Below are positions 22,701 to 37,700 of a stretch of DNA of 64,000 nt, piece by piece. The notes under the pieces are model-generated. The model was not told the origin of the DNA and searched no databases. It saw only the letters and a program-made list of their open reading frames with translations. The translations under genes and the position numbers were made by a program. The stretch is from Coptis chinensis (Eukaryota > Streptophyta > Magnoliopsida > Ranunculales > Ranunculaceae). Location of the stretch: NCBI GenBank assembly GCA_015680905.1, contig CM027384.1:80633501-80697500 (forward strand). The letters are read 5' to 3'. Every line of letters starts with the position of its first letter. Positions within the stretch are counted from its first letter, which is position 1.

Positions 22701-25700
22701 CATAATTTACACACACAGGCACAAACACAATCACTATACACACAAATTATTAGTGTATTCGTAAAAAGCGCAAGATAACTTCTCTTACAGCAAAAGATTT
22801 TGGCCAACATTTGTCTCACGGTTGTTACCTTTTGGATGAAAGAGTTGGAAGATTTTACTACTCTTTTGGACAACAACAGATATATTCAACTTAATTTCAA
22901 AAAGAAAACCCATAATGATTAAAGTAATCCCCACCTAGCAAGATGCTAAATTTTGAGACTTCAAATTCCCCTCACCTAGAATACAACCCATGACTTTATG
23001 AAGAACTAGAACTCATCTCCTATACCATGTTATCAAAACATAATAAAACAAGATGAGGAAAAAAAAAAGATGAAATCCTGGCATTATCTTTGTTAGAGTT
23101 CTTTTATTTCTGGGAAATTTCCCAAGAGAATTCAGAGGCCTTGGCCAACAGTATTTTTACTATGTTAAACCCTATTATTTTCATCTATATGTGGGTGAGA
23201 GAAGGGCAAAACTAATTAAGGCCGTATACTATTTTCTTTCTTCTCCAAATTATGGTCTTCTCTTATTCAATAGCTAAAGCATAATTTTAACTATCTTCAT
23301 CGTTCTCTGTCTGGCACAACAAGAAGATAATCACCATACTGAGAAGGAGAAGAAACAAATCTCTGCTGTCAAAAGGAAAAAATGGTTAAAAACTTTTAAT
23401 TTTCTCCCTTCTTCTAGCTTTCTTCCTTCTACATCTCTGTCTCGTCTTTCCATATTCTTACTTTACGCATCTGCAACCACTTGTGTTGCTTAGAAATAGT
23501 CAAAATTACCTTGGCTCAGTTTTTATTTAGATTTTTCTTTCGCTCGGTAAAAGGAACCTCATTTTTGAATTGGTCATTTTATGAAGTAGAATTGCCATTT
23601 TAATTTGAATTTGGTGAAAAATGCTCAATTATATAATATTTATATATATATTATTCAAACGTGTCCATGACGTATCCGTGTCCTATATTTTTGAAAAATG
23701 CATTGTCCACGTATCCGTGTCGTGTCGTATCCATGTCGCATATCGGTATCCGTGCTTCCTAGTCTAGATACTAGATCCCCCACTGGTGTCTTTGTTATGC
23801 ACATATCCTTCGGATCGAGAAATGGCCCTGAGATGGTGAGACCTCGTGTGAGGTCTCCTTTCTGCGTCAGTAATTAGTTGCAAAAGTTAAAGTCAATTAA
23901 ATTACCTATCCAAACACACATAAAACTTGTAAAAAGTGGAAAAGATTGAGTAAATTGTAGGGCATTCAAAGGAAACAAATAGCATGAAAAGGGGAAGCAA
24001 GCTTACAAATGCATTCCCAAATGCTTCAACCACACGAAGTCGTTCTTCATGCATATCTTCTGTCATAATTGGAGCGTCCTATATATTTTAAACAAATAAA
24101 AAATAAATACGAACATAAATAATAGTAATAGTATCAGAAGAAAAAAAAAACAAATCAATTAATCAAGATATTAGATATGCAACGAAAGACCTGTGTATAT
24201 GGGGTATGCATCATTTGATATGAGTTCAAAAGCATCATAGACCCCGCTACACCAGCCGTCCCTCTCCTGGATTTCTCTGATAAACTCTTATCTCCAAATG
24301 CTACAGCATCATCTGGACCAACAGCAGACTCTATTCTAGTTTTAGAATCATATCGACCATCTGCTCTCAAGGGGCTAGAGTACAAAAGGCCAGAGCTAAG
24401 ATTCAGTTAGATGCCTTATAAAGATTATTTTCAAGTTGATCTGCAGCATTCCCAAAATGGAGAAGCACACGTATGGAGTATGGGAGAAGTCCAACAAGTG
24501 AAATTTTGTTTTTTTATAATAACAAGTGAAGTAGAGAATACTTCCAACCTCCAAGTTATCAAGAATTATAAAGCTTGGTAGCTTTGGGTTATGAGCTACA
24601 AATAATGTGAAGGTACCTGGCTTGTCGCACAAATGAAAACCAAAAAAAAAAAAAAATCAGATGAAGAAACTCATATGAAATGTTCTACTGGTTCAGGTCT
24701 CCATTTTCACAACATGTCATAACTACGTGAGAGTGGTCTAGCTGTGCCTATTGAATCAGAGGAAGAAAGAGAAAAATATGTATGGCTTCCAACATATCCT
24801 AAACCAATAGAAAAAAAAATCATGAGCTGATATCTTTTCTTATCGGGAAAAGAGGGAAAAAATGGAAATTGCGATGAAAATAAGGAGAAGAATGAGATAT
24901 TGGGAAAAAAGACCCTCGTGAGCAGAGGTTTAGTTAGGCTGCTCACAACATCATGGTGAACATCCTCACACAAAAGAGAGGAAGAGATGGATCCATTTGA
25001 AAGTTCTAACCACATCAAACATCGTGCCAAATTTATAATATAATTAGAGCTACACCACTCCTGATATTGCAGTTTACCTAATTATGCCCACAAAGCACAT
25101 CTTTTGGAATTTTAAAACTTGTGTGTTCATCATCGTCTCATGTGTTTTCCTAAAATCTAAATTGCCGAAGCCAAGAAGGGGTTTCCCAAGATTTGAAAGG
25201 TCCGTTGAGCACCTCATGGCTAAGTCATAATAGATCTGAACACTTGCCCCAGATCGACTTCCAGACCATAATTGCTCTAGTGAATAACTAAAGTTTGTCA
25301 AAAATCAACTTGCAAATCAAAAGTTACAGCAATTGGGTTTCAAAATGATAAAGTACACCCACTTGTCCCTCTGTCACTTGTGCACCTTTCTCGTCTTTCA
25401 CATACTCACTTTGCCTCTTTTCTCGCTTAGCCTTTCAAAAACAATGTATTACACACTGCCATATGCGCATTCTTCCACTCTCCTCATTTGTGCACCTATC
25501 CTCTCTTCCACATAAGCATTTTAACTCTCTGCTCAGTTTACATGCAATGTATTATGCACCATGCAACCTCCATCCAAACCAAACACCCACTTCTAATACG
25601 CGATTCAAAATTTTCCAAAAATCAACTTTCTAACCTTTTCAATAGCGTTCTTGCTACCCATGTCATAATTAGTTTCAGTTTGTTGTTTTTCTTTCTTTGC

Positions 25701-28700
25701 TTCTTCTTCTTGCCTTGTAATAGGATATCTCATCCTAGTTTCTATTTCTATATTTAATATAAACCTCTATTTTACCGATCAAAAAAAAAACTAGCTGATT
25801 ATTTGATATGATGATCTCCATGGGTCGAGATCATCCTTGCCAAAAACATTTAGGCTACATTGATACCTTTTGTTCGATACAAACCCTCATTGGACACTTT
25901 TATGTCCAATGAAGTTGGACGCAACACTCTTGCATTTACAAATTTCTATAACGAAAGAGCAATTGATTTGTTGGTAGACTTGGATGATTTCAGAATCAGA
26001 GGTTTCTTGTTTTATATTATTATATCAGATAAACTCAAAATGTAGGTCAATATCAATAGGATTGATAAACAAAAAGTTGAAATGACACATAGTGGATCTT
26101 TAAGATATGACCAAACATATGAGTATCAGGTCACAGGCTTTTGATAAGAGAAAATAAGGGGTGCTCACTTGTTTTATTCACCTGTCACGTTTTAAAGCAC
26201 GGAGTTCAGTGGGCAGTTCACTTTGAGTTCGCTTCCCCCCAACTAGGCTGCCATCCTGTATTTTAACATAGGATGCAAAGAATATTAACTACACTGTCCA
26301 GTATGTGCACTTGAGAACAGCAAGAGATAACAAATATAAATTCACACCTCACTATGAGGAGAATTATGATGATTGCTCCCACCCATGTCTTGCAGAATGC
26401 TATCTGATTGTCGCTTTTTGTCAATGCATATAGCCAGCTGAAAAAGTGTATTTGAAAATGTGAACCAAGAAATATGGTATTTGCAATTCACAAGAAAATC
26501 ATACAGGACATTCCTTTTTCATAGGTACAACCTATCCTTCTTTTAAACCCTAAACTCTACCCCCATGCCCCAATTCAGGTGAAGGTGGAAATAATCCCAA
26601 AACCCTGAGGCCCAGAGCCCCAAGGCTTCATCTGCAGGCTACTAGAATCTCACTTTTGTACGTTACTATGATCAGACCATAACTGAAATAACATCAAATT
26701 GAATACAAAGACACAACAAAAGTAGAAAAGAAATTGGAGGATCATACTATCATGCCAAATATCTTGCTCTATTTTACTCAATTTTCAATCATAATAATAT
26801 TTCAAAAGTTTTCTGGAGGACCAACACACCAAATAGTCGAATACCATTTAATTGTATTCCGAGCATCTTCTGTAGTAGACACTAGTCATAAAGGCCAGGC
26901 AACTCCTAGATCTTCTTATGTAAAGTTCTTGAAATCGATTCAAATGGCTAAAAGCAGGATAATGAAGATCAGCTCAATCTCCAAAGTAAAGAATAAAAAA
27001 AGAGAGGAAATCCCTGAAGTAAATAGGAAAGCATTGTAAAGTAATAATAATATAAGTTGGACAAGGTTTGTGTTGACAATAGATAGAGATGCTCCAAATC
27101 AATTTGAATGTTAAAACAACTTGTTCCTTTACCTCTCTTTTCTCACATTTGACTAAGAACATTGAGTGACAGAATTGATGACTTATAAGCATCGCATCCT
27201 CATATTGTTCTACTTTTTTCAAAAATAATTGGTCTCAACTATGGATCATCCACGCACTATTTTACGTTTCAATCGGATTTTATATGTAAATTATATCACG
27301 TTCACGGCTTATTGGTACTCAGTTATAGAAAAATGTCTAGTTTATACCTTCTGGATTACGTGTAAGTTTCTAATCATTCAAATCTAAATACATATCAACT
27401 ATATTCTCCATTAACGAATTAAATACAGGGTGATTAGTTGCTAATGGGGAAAATCAAGAATAAAAGTTTGCCAGAACTTAATGTTTTTGGTGACAATTAA
27501 GATTACCATTTGTAGTTTCTGGTGGATAAGGCATGTAGAAAGGTCAACACTCCCATTACATTGCATTCTGGGTAGCATCTGAGCCTCTTCCCAAAACCAA
27601 CGGACTTCTCGAACAAATTCTTTCCAGAGACCAGCTAAAGCTAATGACCAAGAAAAAGAGAGTAAAAAAAACAGTGTCATCAACAAGTATTGTTTAGGAA
27701 ATGATTCTTTAATAAGTATAAATGCAGAGAAACACAATGAATTCATAAAAACTGTGCTTAAAACATAGTATGCCCAGAAAGTGTTCTTTGAATACATACA
27801 TACCACGTATGTTGCAGTCGCCAAACCAAAGAGAATGCAGACAAAATTGGGCAAAAAGTGATTCCAAGGGTGAGCCTTTAATGGCACGAGAACTTTTATG
27901 TTCTCCTTTAGAATAGTCTGGAATCTGCATTCCTAAATTAGCAAGCAGCTAGTTAGAGATTACTATTAAACTTGCAATTCAAAGAAGCACATAATGCTTT
28001 GCAATGAATGCCTCAAAATCATAAGAAAAATGAAAGAGAACATATTAATCATGTATCTCATACAATGATGTTCAAGAGAGGACCTCAATGAAGGCAAATC
28101 AATCTTGTCAGTTGTCACAGTTTCGTTTTTTACTACAGTTGTACCATGATGTTCCTAATCAGCATGCTCTTCTAATTAAATCTTGACTTGCAGATAAACC
28201 ATTAAATGATTTGCGGTTTTCTGACAGAATGAAAGAAAAGGAAACATGTCTAGTATATCTGAAAAATAAAAAATAAAAAAACTGGATATTTTTCTTGCTC
28301 ACTTATGTTAGACCTGACTCTTATGCAGCAACGATCAAATCAAGAACAAAGATAAAGAACAAAAAACGAAAATTCCACAGAGCTGTGTGCTTTCTCCTGA
28401 TTGACGTACGTCGAGGGATCTACACCAATCGTAAATGCACTCTGGCAAACAAATAAATTAAAGTGGCAATTCCAAGTGCAGGTAGTCTTTTGGCATTTTT
28501 TTCATGTGAGATTTGGGCTACATGCTTACATGAGACAGTAGACAACAGTACGAAAATACCCCTGATATGTCCTAAAGTTGTTTTTCTTTTGATAGGAGAA
28601 GTATCATATATAAATATCCGATAATTACAAGAAAACAAAAAAGAAAAGGAATACAAATGCAAACAACTGAAGGTAGGTCTCCAAATCAAAACATAATGGC

Positions 28701-31700
28701 CTCCCATCTACATACAAGGTCCTCAAAAGGAACATCCCGCAGCTCCTCATGCACCTTCGCCCAGAAGAACATGAGACCTTTACACAATATTGCAAAGGGT
28801 AACATGCTCCATAAACGTTTTCCTTTCCGAGAGTGAATGTTCCAAGAGGCTAGAAGTACCTTCACCGGCCTTGGGCAAACCCCTCGACTCCTGAACAACA
28901 AGAAAAGGAACACCAAACTCACCAACGTGAGAGGGCAAAATAAAAGGGTATGATCCACAGACTCACCATCAATTAAACACATAGGACAAAAATTGAACAA
29001 GAACTCCTTGAACTTTCTTTTGTTCTTTTGTTCTTTTGTTCTTTTTTTTTTATAGGCTCCTTCAACTTTCTTTTCCTGAGATCAATAGTTAAAACACAAT
29101 CCAAGGACACACACCACACGAAAAAAACAACTTTTGACGGAACACAAGAACCCCGGATGACAAAGTTAGGAAAGTTGGATACAGGAATCAGAAAAGGGCC
29201 CCACTAAGAGAAAGAAAACCAAAATAAAAAGATTTGGTGGTGAATTTTCCGTACAAGGTACAAAGAAGTCTATCCCAGTCCAAACTCACCATAGGAATAG
29301 ACTCTAGAGCTTTTGTCAGTGCCGCCACACTGACTATGTCCCTATCAGAAAGAGCATAATAAATACCCCAAGTCCCAAGCAATATTACCATCATCTTTGT
29401 GCATTAACATACAAACAGGGCTTATAATCTAGGGAAAGAGAGATAAAGAGGTGTCACCTCCAACCAAACCCCAACCAAAAGCTCCTGCCATCTCCCAACT
29501 CATATCTAATGAAATGTGGAACACCTCAAGATCCGTACATCCACATCCACACCCATAAGGCGACGACACTGGACCAATGATCCAGCCAAAATTATCCTTT
29601 CCAAACCTAGAAGAAATAACCCCTCCACAAACTGTCCATCTCCTCACCATATCTCCAAAGCCAATTACCAAGCAGCACTAGGTTAAACTCATGCAATCTC
29701 CTAAGACCCAGTCCCCCAGCTTGTTTTGACATGCATAGCCTCTTCCACCACACAGGATGCTCTACTGATATCTATGCCTCTCCTTGTTGTCGTCCCGCAG
29801 AAAGTAATAACTTTCCATTTTATGAGCAATGCTTATAGGCATACAAAACAGGGACACGATCTCCTTTTGAGAGGAAACTGCCTTTCCAGCCAGCTAGTGT
29901 CCAACTAAAGCGCTCAATAATCAGATCCTAGATAGCCCTCAACCTATACTCGGAAGGTTCCCCACGTTACAGCCAATGGACTAGACCAGGCTATCAACCT
30001 CTACACTCTTGGTCACCCCGAAAATTGAAGTCTTCGACATATTCACTCTCAAATTAGAGACCCCCTCCAAACAGCATAGTAAACCACAACGGTATCTAAG
30101 CTGCTTCCTATCCTCCCCAAGAAACACAACCGTATCATCCACAAACTGAAGGTGAGACACAAGGACCTGCTCACGGCCCACTCTAAAACCCTCTAGCACA
30201 TCTAAAACACCTAACATTTTAACGAACACCTCGATCACCAAAAGAAATAATAGAGGGGATAGGGGATTCCCCTCTCTAATACCTCTCGAACTTCTAAAAA
30301 ACCACGCAGGAGAGCCATTACCAAGAATGGAAAATGAAGCGGAAGACTCACATCTTCTAAGTTTTAACCCAAACTCTCCCCCTAACACGTCTCATAACAA
30401 CATAGTCAAGATACTCCGACTTCACATGATCATAGGCCTTACTAGATCAATCTTACAAACCAAACTGGGTTGACCACTATCTAAAGTTGTAGAACGCTGC
30501 TAATCAGGCACCAATGTCACAACACTGTCTTCAATATTTGCATCTTGTTTTCCTGAGTCGTTATTCTTTTATCAGCAATAAGAGAAGGTGAGACTACATG
30601 TTAAACTTAAGCATGAAACATAGTGCTCTTATGTCTTGGTAAAATTTCTACATTCCTACAGTGTCTAGATAACATTGGACTCAATGGCCTCAGGGATGAG
30701 GCATAACCACAACCCTTTGAATGAACAACAACATTCCCAAAATAGACACAGTGTGACACCAGCACATTTGAGGTGCACTAACAATTGTGACCTTATCTGC
30801 TATATAAATAGTGTCAAGTCATAGCACAACATATACCACCACAAAGCATTCTACGCTACCAAGCACAAAAGCATATATGAAGCTTCTAAGCTACCAAACT
30901 GTATAGCACAAGGTAACCTAATTACATTAAGAATCCCAATATACGTTTTTTTTTCACAAGTAAGCATATAACAGTCCCCTGCTTTCCAACATTTTCGTTC
31001 TTTGTTAGTTCCTGTATTCAAGGACTATATCCTAGAAAGATACAAATAGATGAATAAAATGAAAGATAAGGCCATGCATCAAAAGTGTAGCTATAAGCCT
31101 ATAAATCCAATACAGGAGTAACAAAAAATGGAAGCCATATAACCTTCATGAAACAGATCTTTAAGCACGCGATCCAGAACTGTTGGAGGAGGGACAGTTG
31201 CTGAGGACTTTAAATCATCAGGACCTGTTTCAACATTCACAGATGAAGGGCAAAAATTAAGGAAAAGGCTGGAATTACCTGACAGAATTTAACAACTGGA
31301 ATGATCAAGAAAGACAAATAAGTAACATTCACTAAACCTGACACAAAATCTTCAATAAACTGGCCCCTAAAGGAGATATCCAATGCATTTATTAATAGAC
31401 GCAATTGAGATGCAAACCCAATGGCATTTCCTTTGCAAGCATCATCACTGGAAAAGAACAATCATGCAAGATGTTATCATATACCAAAGAAAGTAAAACA
31501 ATATTAAACATTGGGGCATCCAACTCAAAATCAATTGGCAGTGAGTGGAGAGCCGAGGAACTTATATATTGTTATGCAAGCCTGTCCATGTCCCACGTGG
31601 ACTAAACTAAACATCTCAACACACCCCTCACGAGTGGCATTACTTAAGCCTAACACACGGACAACATACTTGGGTGACGTGGATTAAACAGTCCCTTTGG

Positions 31701-34700
31701 GCCAAACACACAATAGCCTGCTCTGATACCATATTAAACATTTGGGCATCCAACTCAAAACCAATTGGTGAAGAGTGAAAAGGCCAGGGAACTTATATAT
31801 TGTTATTCAAGGCTTTCAATGCCACACATGAACTAAGCTAAACATCTCAACAAACATATTATCAGTTTTAAACCACAAGCTCTCCAAAAGGAGCAGGATA
31901 TTTGTTCCCTTTTTCTTTTTGATGTAGGGGGCGAGGGACGAACTGTTAAGAAATCAGATGAAAAAACATCAACATGTAGAATAAGTTGATAAAAGGCTAG
32001 CTGCTGAATACTATTTTGTGTTCAAATATATTCAAGTCATATTCCATATTGTTGATGTACATGTTGCTTCAGTCAATATAAGGTCAAATATTGGTAGTAT
32101 GCTTTTTATGCATTTATTAGTACAAATTTAAGGAATTATCCCTTCTGGTGTTATATACTTATACGAACCCATGTTTTGTATCAATTGATCATACCAATTT
32201 GAAGTGTGTGTCCAACATTAGAATCTAAATGTACTAAACTTTTTTGAAGGTTAAAAACCTCAGGTTTTTAAATAAGAGCTGACAAGGTGTGGTTCCAAAA
32301 AAAATTCACTGGTTGGAACAAATATGTCCAAGCCCAAATATGACCAAGTCAAGTATGCAACTGGCTCCTAATAGCTATTGTACATGGTTGCTACAAACTA
32401 AGGAGCACAACTAGTATGTACTAGAAGATGTTCCTCCTGAATGCTGATACGAGCTTTTGTCGGTCGACCTTGACTACCACAAAGGATGTTGTATATGTAC
32501 GTTCCACTTAGACATAACTTCTTGCCTCCTCATACTCCTTCAGGACAGTTTGGACTTGAGGCAAGTCACACCTCCATTCCATCTCACACAATTTCACAAA
32601 ATGCGGCACGTAACACATCAGGTCCAGTTCTGGATGGCCCAATGCAGCCAGGAAGATGGAGGGCTCAGAATCAAGGTCCAGGCCGGTAGGACATGAGGCA
32701 AGTAGTCTAGAGGAGGGACCACTACAAAAGTTTGGTCCCGGAGAAAAGCTGCTGGAGGAGGATCTTGGCCCAAATTGTTCAAAAGTTGAGATTCTTTCTC
32801 ACGCTAGGACGGAGGAGGAGCTTGGATGCAGGTCAACCTGTAAGCAGATTCTGGGGAGTGATCAGCGCTAGCTATCCTGATCCTCTCATATCTGGCAGCT
32901 GGGCTATTCAAAGGCGGGAATTCTCGAAAGGGATTAGCCAGCCAAATCTAGTTGTGCTACAGATCTTATAAGAGAGAGATGCCCCACTCTCAGTACTACA
33001 TCTAGAGCCTTGATACCTGATCTGTTTATCAGGGAAATTAAACAGGCATTACTACTGCTCCAGTCTCACTCCGTCTCTTCCATCATCCAAATAGTTTTCC
33101 ACCTTTAAAACTATTCCGCCCTCTTACCCCACATCTATTTGTCATTGTGTAATATTTGCAATGACAACCATCTTAAACTTTGCACCACATGAAAAGCTAA
33201 CTAAACATAATAAAGCCTTTCTCTCATTACAAAGATAATGTAGCATCCATGTCAATATGAGAATTTGTACTTGCATATAAAGTATCAGCAAAATATTCAT
33301 TATGGAATGAGTGAAACATAAAAATATAAACATGCTCGTCCCTCAACCATAAACAGTCGTGCCAAGTACACCAAGAAAAACACCACAACTTATCAGCATG
33401 TAAGATATTGTGTGGCTAACAGCCTAACAACCATAACACTACCTCTAGCCCTCTACATTTAAAACATTATATCAGTTTGATACCATAACCATGCAACTGA
33501 TCAAATAAATTCTTACAGATTCGGAGAGAGAACAGGAACCAAGAACCAGTTCTCAGCCTCGTGCGATGAAGCATTTTCTAGTTCAGCCATCACCGAAGAT
33601 CCCTCGACCATCTTATTCGACCAAATAGTTATCAGATCAAATCCTGAATAAAAATAATAAAAATGAGAAAAAAAAAATTTAAAGAATCTACAAAATTTAA
33701 AAACAAATATATATATTTACATATATATAATACACACACACACACACACACACACAAGCTTTTTCTGATAACAAAAGCACAAACAAGGTACATGATTCTA
33801 TTTTAACAATCTAATTTAACCACAAACATTCTAATTTAAATTAGCTTTTGTGGTTAAACATTCTGTGGCTGCACGCTTGACTAGTGTCCAAATAAGGTAC
33901 ATGATTCGCTTGAAAAACTCAAGCCAAAAGGGTACGAACCACAAGGAGCACAGGACCAGGGTGTTGATCCTTGGATTATAGCTCCATGTAATGTGCTTGT
34001 ATCCGAGGAGGACTTCAAGACCACAAGGTCAGGAGTCGTGGTCAAGACCCAAGTCCAAGGGAATACATCCATGGACAGCAAATCTGACTAGGAACAGTCT
34101 TACATGACCGCACCCATTCACCTTCCATAGGTAATATCTCTATGTAGCATTGCTCAATCCTTGCTCACCAACTTAGCCTTGGAGGTCAGGCTGCCAGTCC
34201 AATTTTGACGTGACATGCCACTTTGTTCGGCCTAAGTGCTTGGATAATAGCATCAGGAGAAGCGCATGTACTCTGTCAGGAGCCCGACTTCCCGAGTTCC
34301 CGACCTCCAGGTCAGAAGTTGTGGTCAAGACCTGATTTAGCTCCAGGTTCTGGAGAAAACCAAAACCCCAGTCTGACCTGATCACACCCAGTCACCGCTG
34401 GCAAGTAATTGCTTACAGATATATGTGCCAGTGCTTGGTCCTAGCCCACCAAGCTAGTCTTGGAGGTCAGGTTGCCAGTCAAACCATGACCCGAACCTGT
34501 CACTCCAGTTGGACTAGCTGCCTCGGCAGTCAACCTCAAGAATAAAGTCTGTTACACTAGACGTGTCCTTAGTCACACAAACCGGGCAACCCCCCCTTCG
34601 CTCCCGCTCAAAATCCGCGCTCTTGCGGTTTATTTCTAAAAACGCTATAAAACCGCGATCTCAAAATTTATAAACCACGCTCTAAATATTTCGAGACCAC

Positions 34701-37700
34701 GCTTTTATAAAATCAAATCCGGCGCTTTCAAAAACTAAAAACCACGTTTAAGAAAATGAAAAACCCAGCTCTGTTAATAAAAAAAACGCGGTTTCAAATG
34801 GTCGAGACCGCGATCTTGGGGACGATTTCACAAATTACTACAACAACTTTTCGATTAAAACTAAAATATGATCTCCTCATCTATCTATTTTAGCAAATAT
34901 CATACTTCTGGAGAAAGGGGAAAGCTTTGAACTGTTGAAATTGATTATTGAATAAGCTTTTTTTGTCTTGATAAAGAGCTCAGCATCTTGATCAAGAAGG
35001 TAAGTTTCTTCTTCTATTTATTGCATGCTTTTCAGTTCTCATGGCACTAGTGCACTTATTCTTCTTCTTTCTATTTCGATTTTAGTAGTGAAGTTTGTCA
35101 CTTTACAACCCCACTTCACACTTCACAGCTTTTGTTTGGCTTTGTCTTCTTCCTTATGCAAAGAAATAAAGATCACACACTAAAAAATACATTTGGCTTT
35201 GGCGCCATTCAATAGAATAGCATTTAACACTTCATGTATTACCATTATTGTGCTGACTTGTGAATTTGTAAAATGAAAATTTATTTACACTTCACACACT
35301 TTGTTTTACCAAATTTATAACACTTTACACTAACATATAGTTCTGTAAAAATGGTGTAGACTGAAATGGACGAGTATGAGCAAATTGATCCAATTTTTGT
35401 CGACAATCTGAACAATGAGGGTGATGGCGATAAAGATGAATTTTCATCCACCCCTTTGAAAAAGTATGTGAAGTTTCTTGAAGTCCGAAAGGGTGGTGCC
35501 TGCAAGTGGATATGCAATTTCAAATGTAAAAAGGATCCTTACACTGGTACATATTCACGTATTAGAGCTCATTTGATTGGCTTGTTACCAGGTCAGAAAG
35601 CACAAGGTGTAGTACTTTGCTCAAAAGTAAGTAAAGAAGAAAGAGATAAAATGAAGAGAGAAGAAGAAGAAGCTAATAAAGTTCATGGAGGTAGCAAAAA
35701 GCATCCTATTCTAGTAACTCCAATAGTTCCTCCAGTTGGCAACACAAGTTCGAGTATTTTGGGTTTGTTTAAGGTGAATGCAAGGAACGATGTCACTGCA
35801 ATGATAGGTAGTTTCTTCTATGCCAATGGCATTCCCTTCAATGTAGCAAGGTCTCCTTTTTGGTTTGATATGGTGAGAGCAATAAATGAGGCTCCTAAAG
35901 GGTACATGCCTCCAAGTTCAGAGAAGATAAGAACTACACTACTGGACAAGGAAAAGTACAAGGTTGAAAAGGCTTTAATGCCTTTGAAAGAGCAATGGGC
36001 AACGCATGGACTGTCAATAGCTTCTGATGGGTGGACCAACATTAAAAATCAGACATTGATCAATGTGATGGCTGTTTCTGGAGGTAGAGCAATGTTTCTT
36101 ACTGGTGTTGATTGTTCCGGCGAGGAAAAGACAGGTGACTTTATTGCTGAACTTTTGTTGACAGCCATTGAGCGTGTTGGTACATATAATGTTGTCCAAG
36201 TTTTAACTGATAATGCTTCAAACTGTAAGAGTGCTGGAGAAATTATTACTGCAAGGCACCCTCATATTTTTTGGTCTGGTTGCATGGCACACACATTGAG
36301 CTTATTGATGAAGGATATAACTAAGACAAAGGATTCAACACCGTTATCCTTTATTAATGATACTTATGAGCGTGCGAAATCAATTTGTTTATACATAAAG
36401 CATCACAATATGGCTTTGTTCATCTTTCGCACCATTTCAGCCCTAGAGGTGATTCAAGTGAAGAAGACGAGATTTGGCTCTCACTACATTATGTTGGAAC
36501 GAGTTGTTCGAGTGAAAAAACATTTAATTAGTTTGGTTTTAAGTGATGAGTGGGAAAAGATCAAGAAAGGTCGTTCAAAGAATATCAAGCATGAAAAAGT
36601 GAAGAAAACAATATTGGACGATGAATTTTGGGAAAAAGCAAAGCTTATATTGTCATTTACAAAGCCAATTTGGTTTATGATTCGCTTTTGTGATTCCGAC
36701 AAGGCTGTGATTGGTGAAGTATATCAAAGGATGAGTGATATGTTAAGTGAAATTAAAGAGGCTCTACTTGATCATTGGGAGCTAAGTGATATAATGGAAG
36801 ACCTTATTAATTTTAGGTGGGAGAAGATGAATCGTCCGTTGCATTGTTTGGCATATGTGCTCACCCCACACTATTACTCCCAAGCTTGGTTGAGAGGTAC
36901 TTACTTATTTTCAGTAAATGTTTTCCAATTTTGTTAGTTATATAATATGGTGAAATAGTATTTAATTACTTGTATATATTGGTGTGAATGATATTCTTAA
37001 TTAGGTGGCCCTCAAAGAAGAAAGACTCATGCTGATCCATACGTTGATCAAATTTATTTGAATGTGGTTGAAAGAATGGTTAGTGAACCATTGGAAAGGG
37101 TAGTGATAAGACAACAACTAAGTGACTATCTTAGCAACAAGGGAACATTTGCTCGACCTCAAGCAATTGCAGATAGAGTGACAATGTTGGCATTAGCTTG
37201 GTGGGATATGTATGGGGTAACAACACATGAACTTCACAACTTGGCACTTAAAGTGTTATCCCAAAGCATTAATACTTCTTGTGCAGAAAGAGCTTGGAGC
37301 ACTTATAGTCACATTCATAGTGTGAAGAGGAACCATATGAATGCTGATCGTGCTGAATCTTTGGTCTTTGTTCACTATAATCAACGACTATTGTCACGTT
37401 ATAGGGCTGACTATGAAACTTACAAGAACTGGGATGTCTATGCTAATGAAGTTCATTTGGAGAATGACATTGAGGGTGTTGAAGAAAGGGAGCACAACTT
37501 GTTGTATGATGCTTGTGTTGCCTCACTTGGAAACATTAATTTGTCTTCTCAAGCTGAAGGGTCCTCAAGCAATGCTCAAGAACAAGGTCAGCGTGAAGAA
37601 ATTGCACGTGGAAAGAGACCACGCGAAGGGTGATTGAAATAGTTGGTCTGGTCTCATTTTTGGTTTAGATTAAAAGCATTTAGAAATTGCTTTTCTTTTG

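Noticed and set aside
31720-31731. tRNA-like match (GCTCTGATACCA)
   Set aside because: Not a tRNA gene: only the 12 bases of a TRIM primer-binding site, with no cloverleaf around it.
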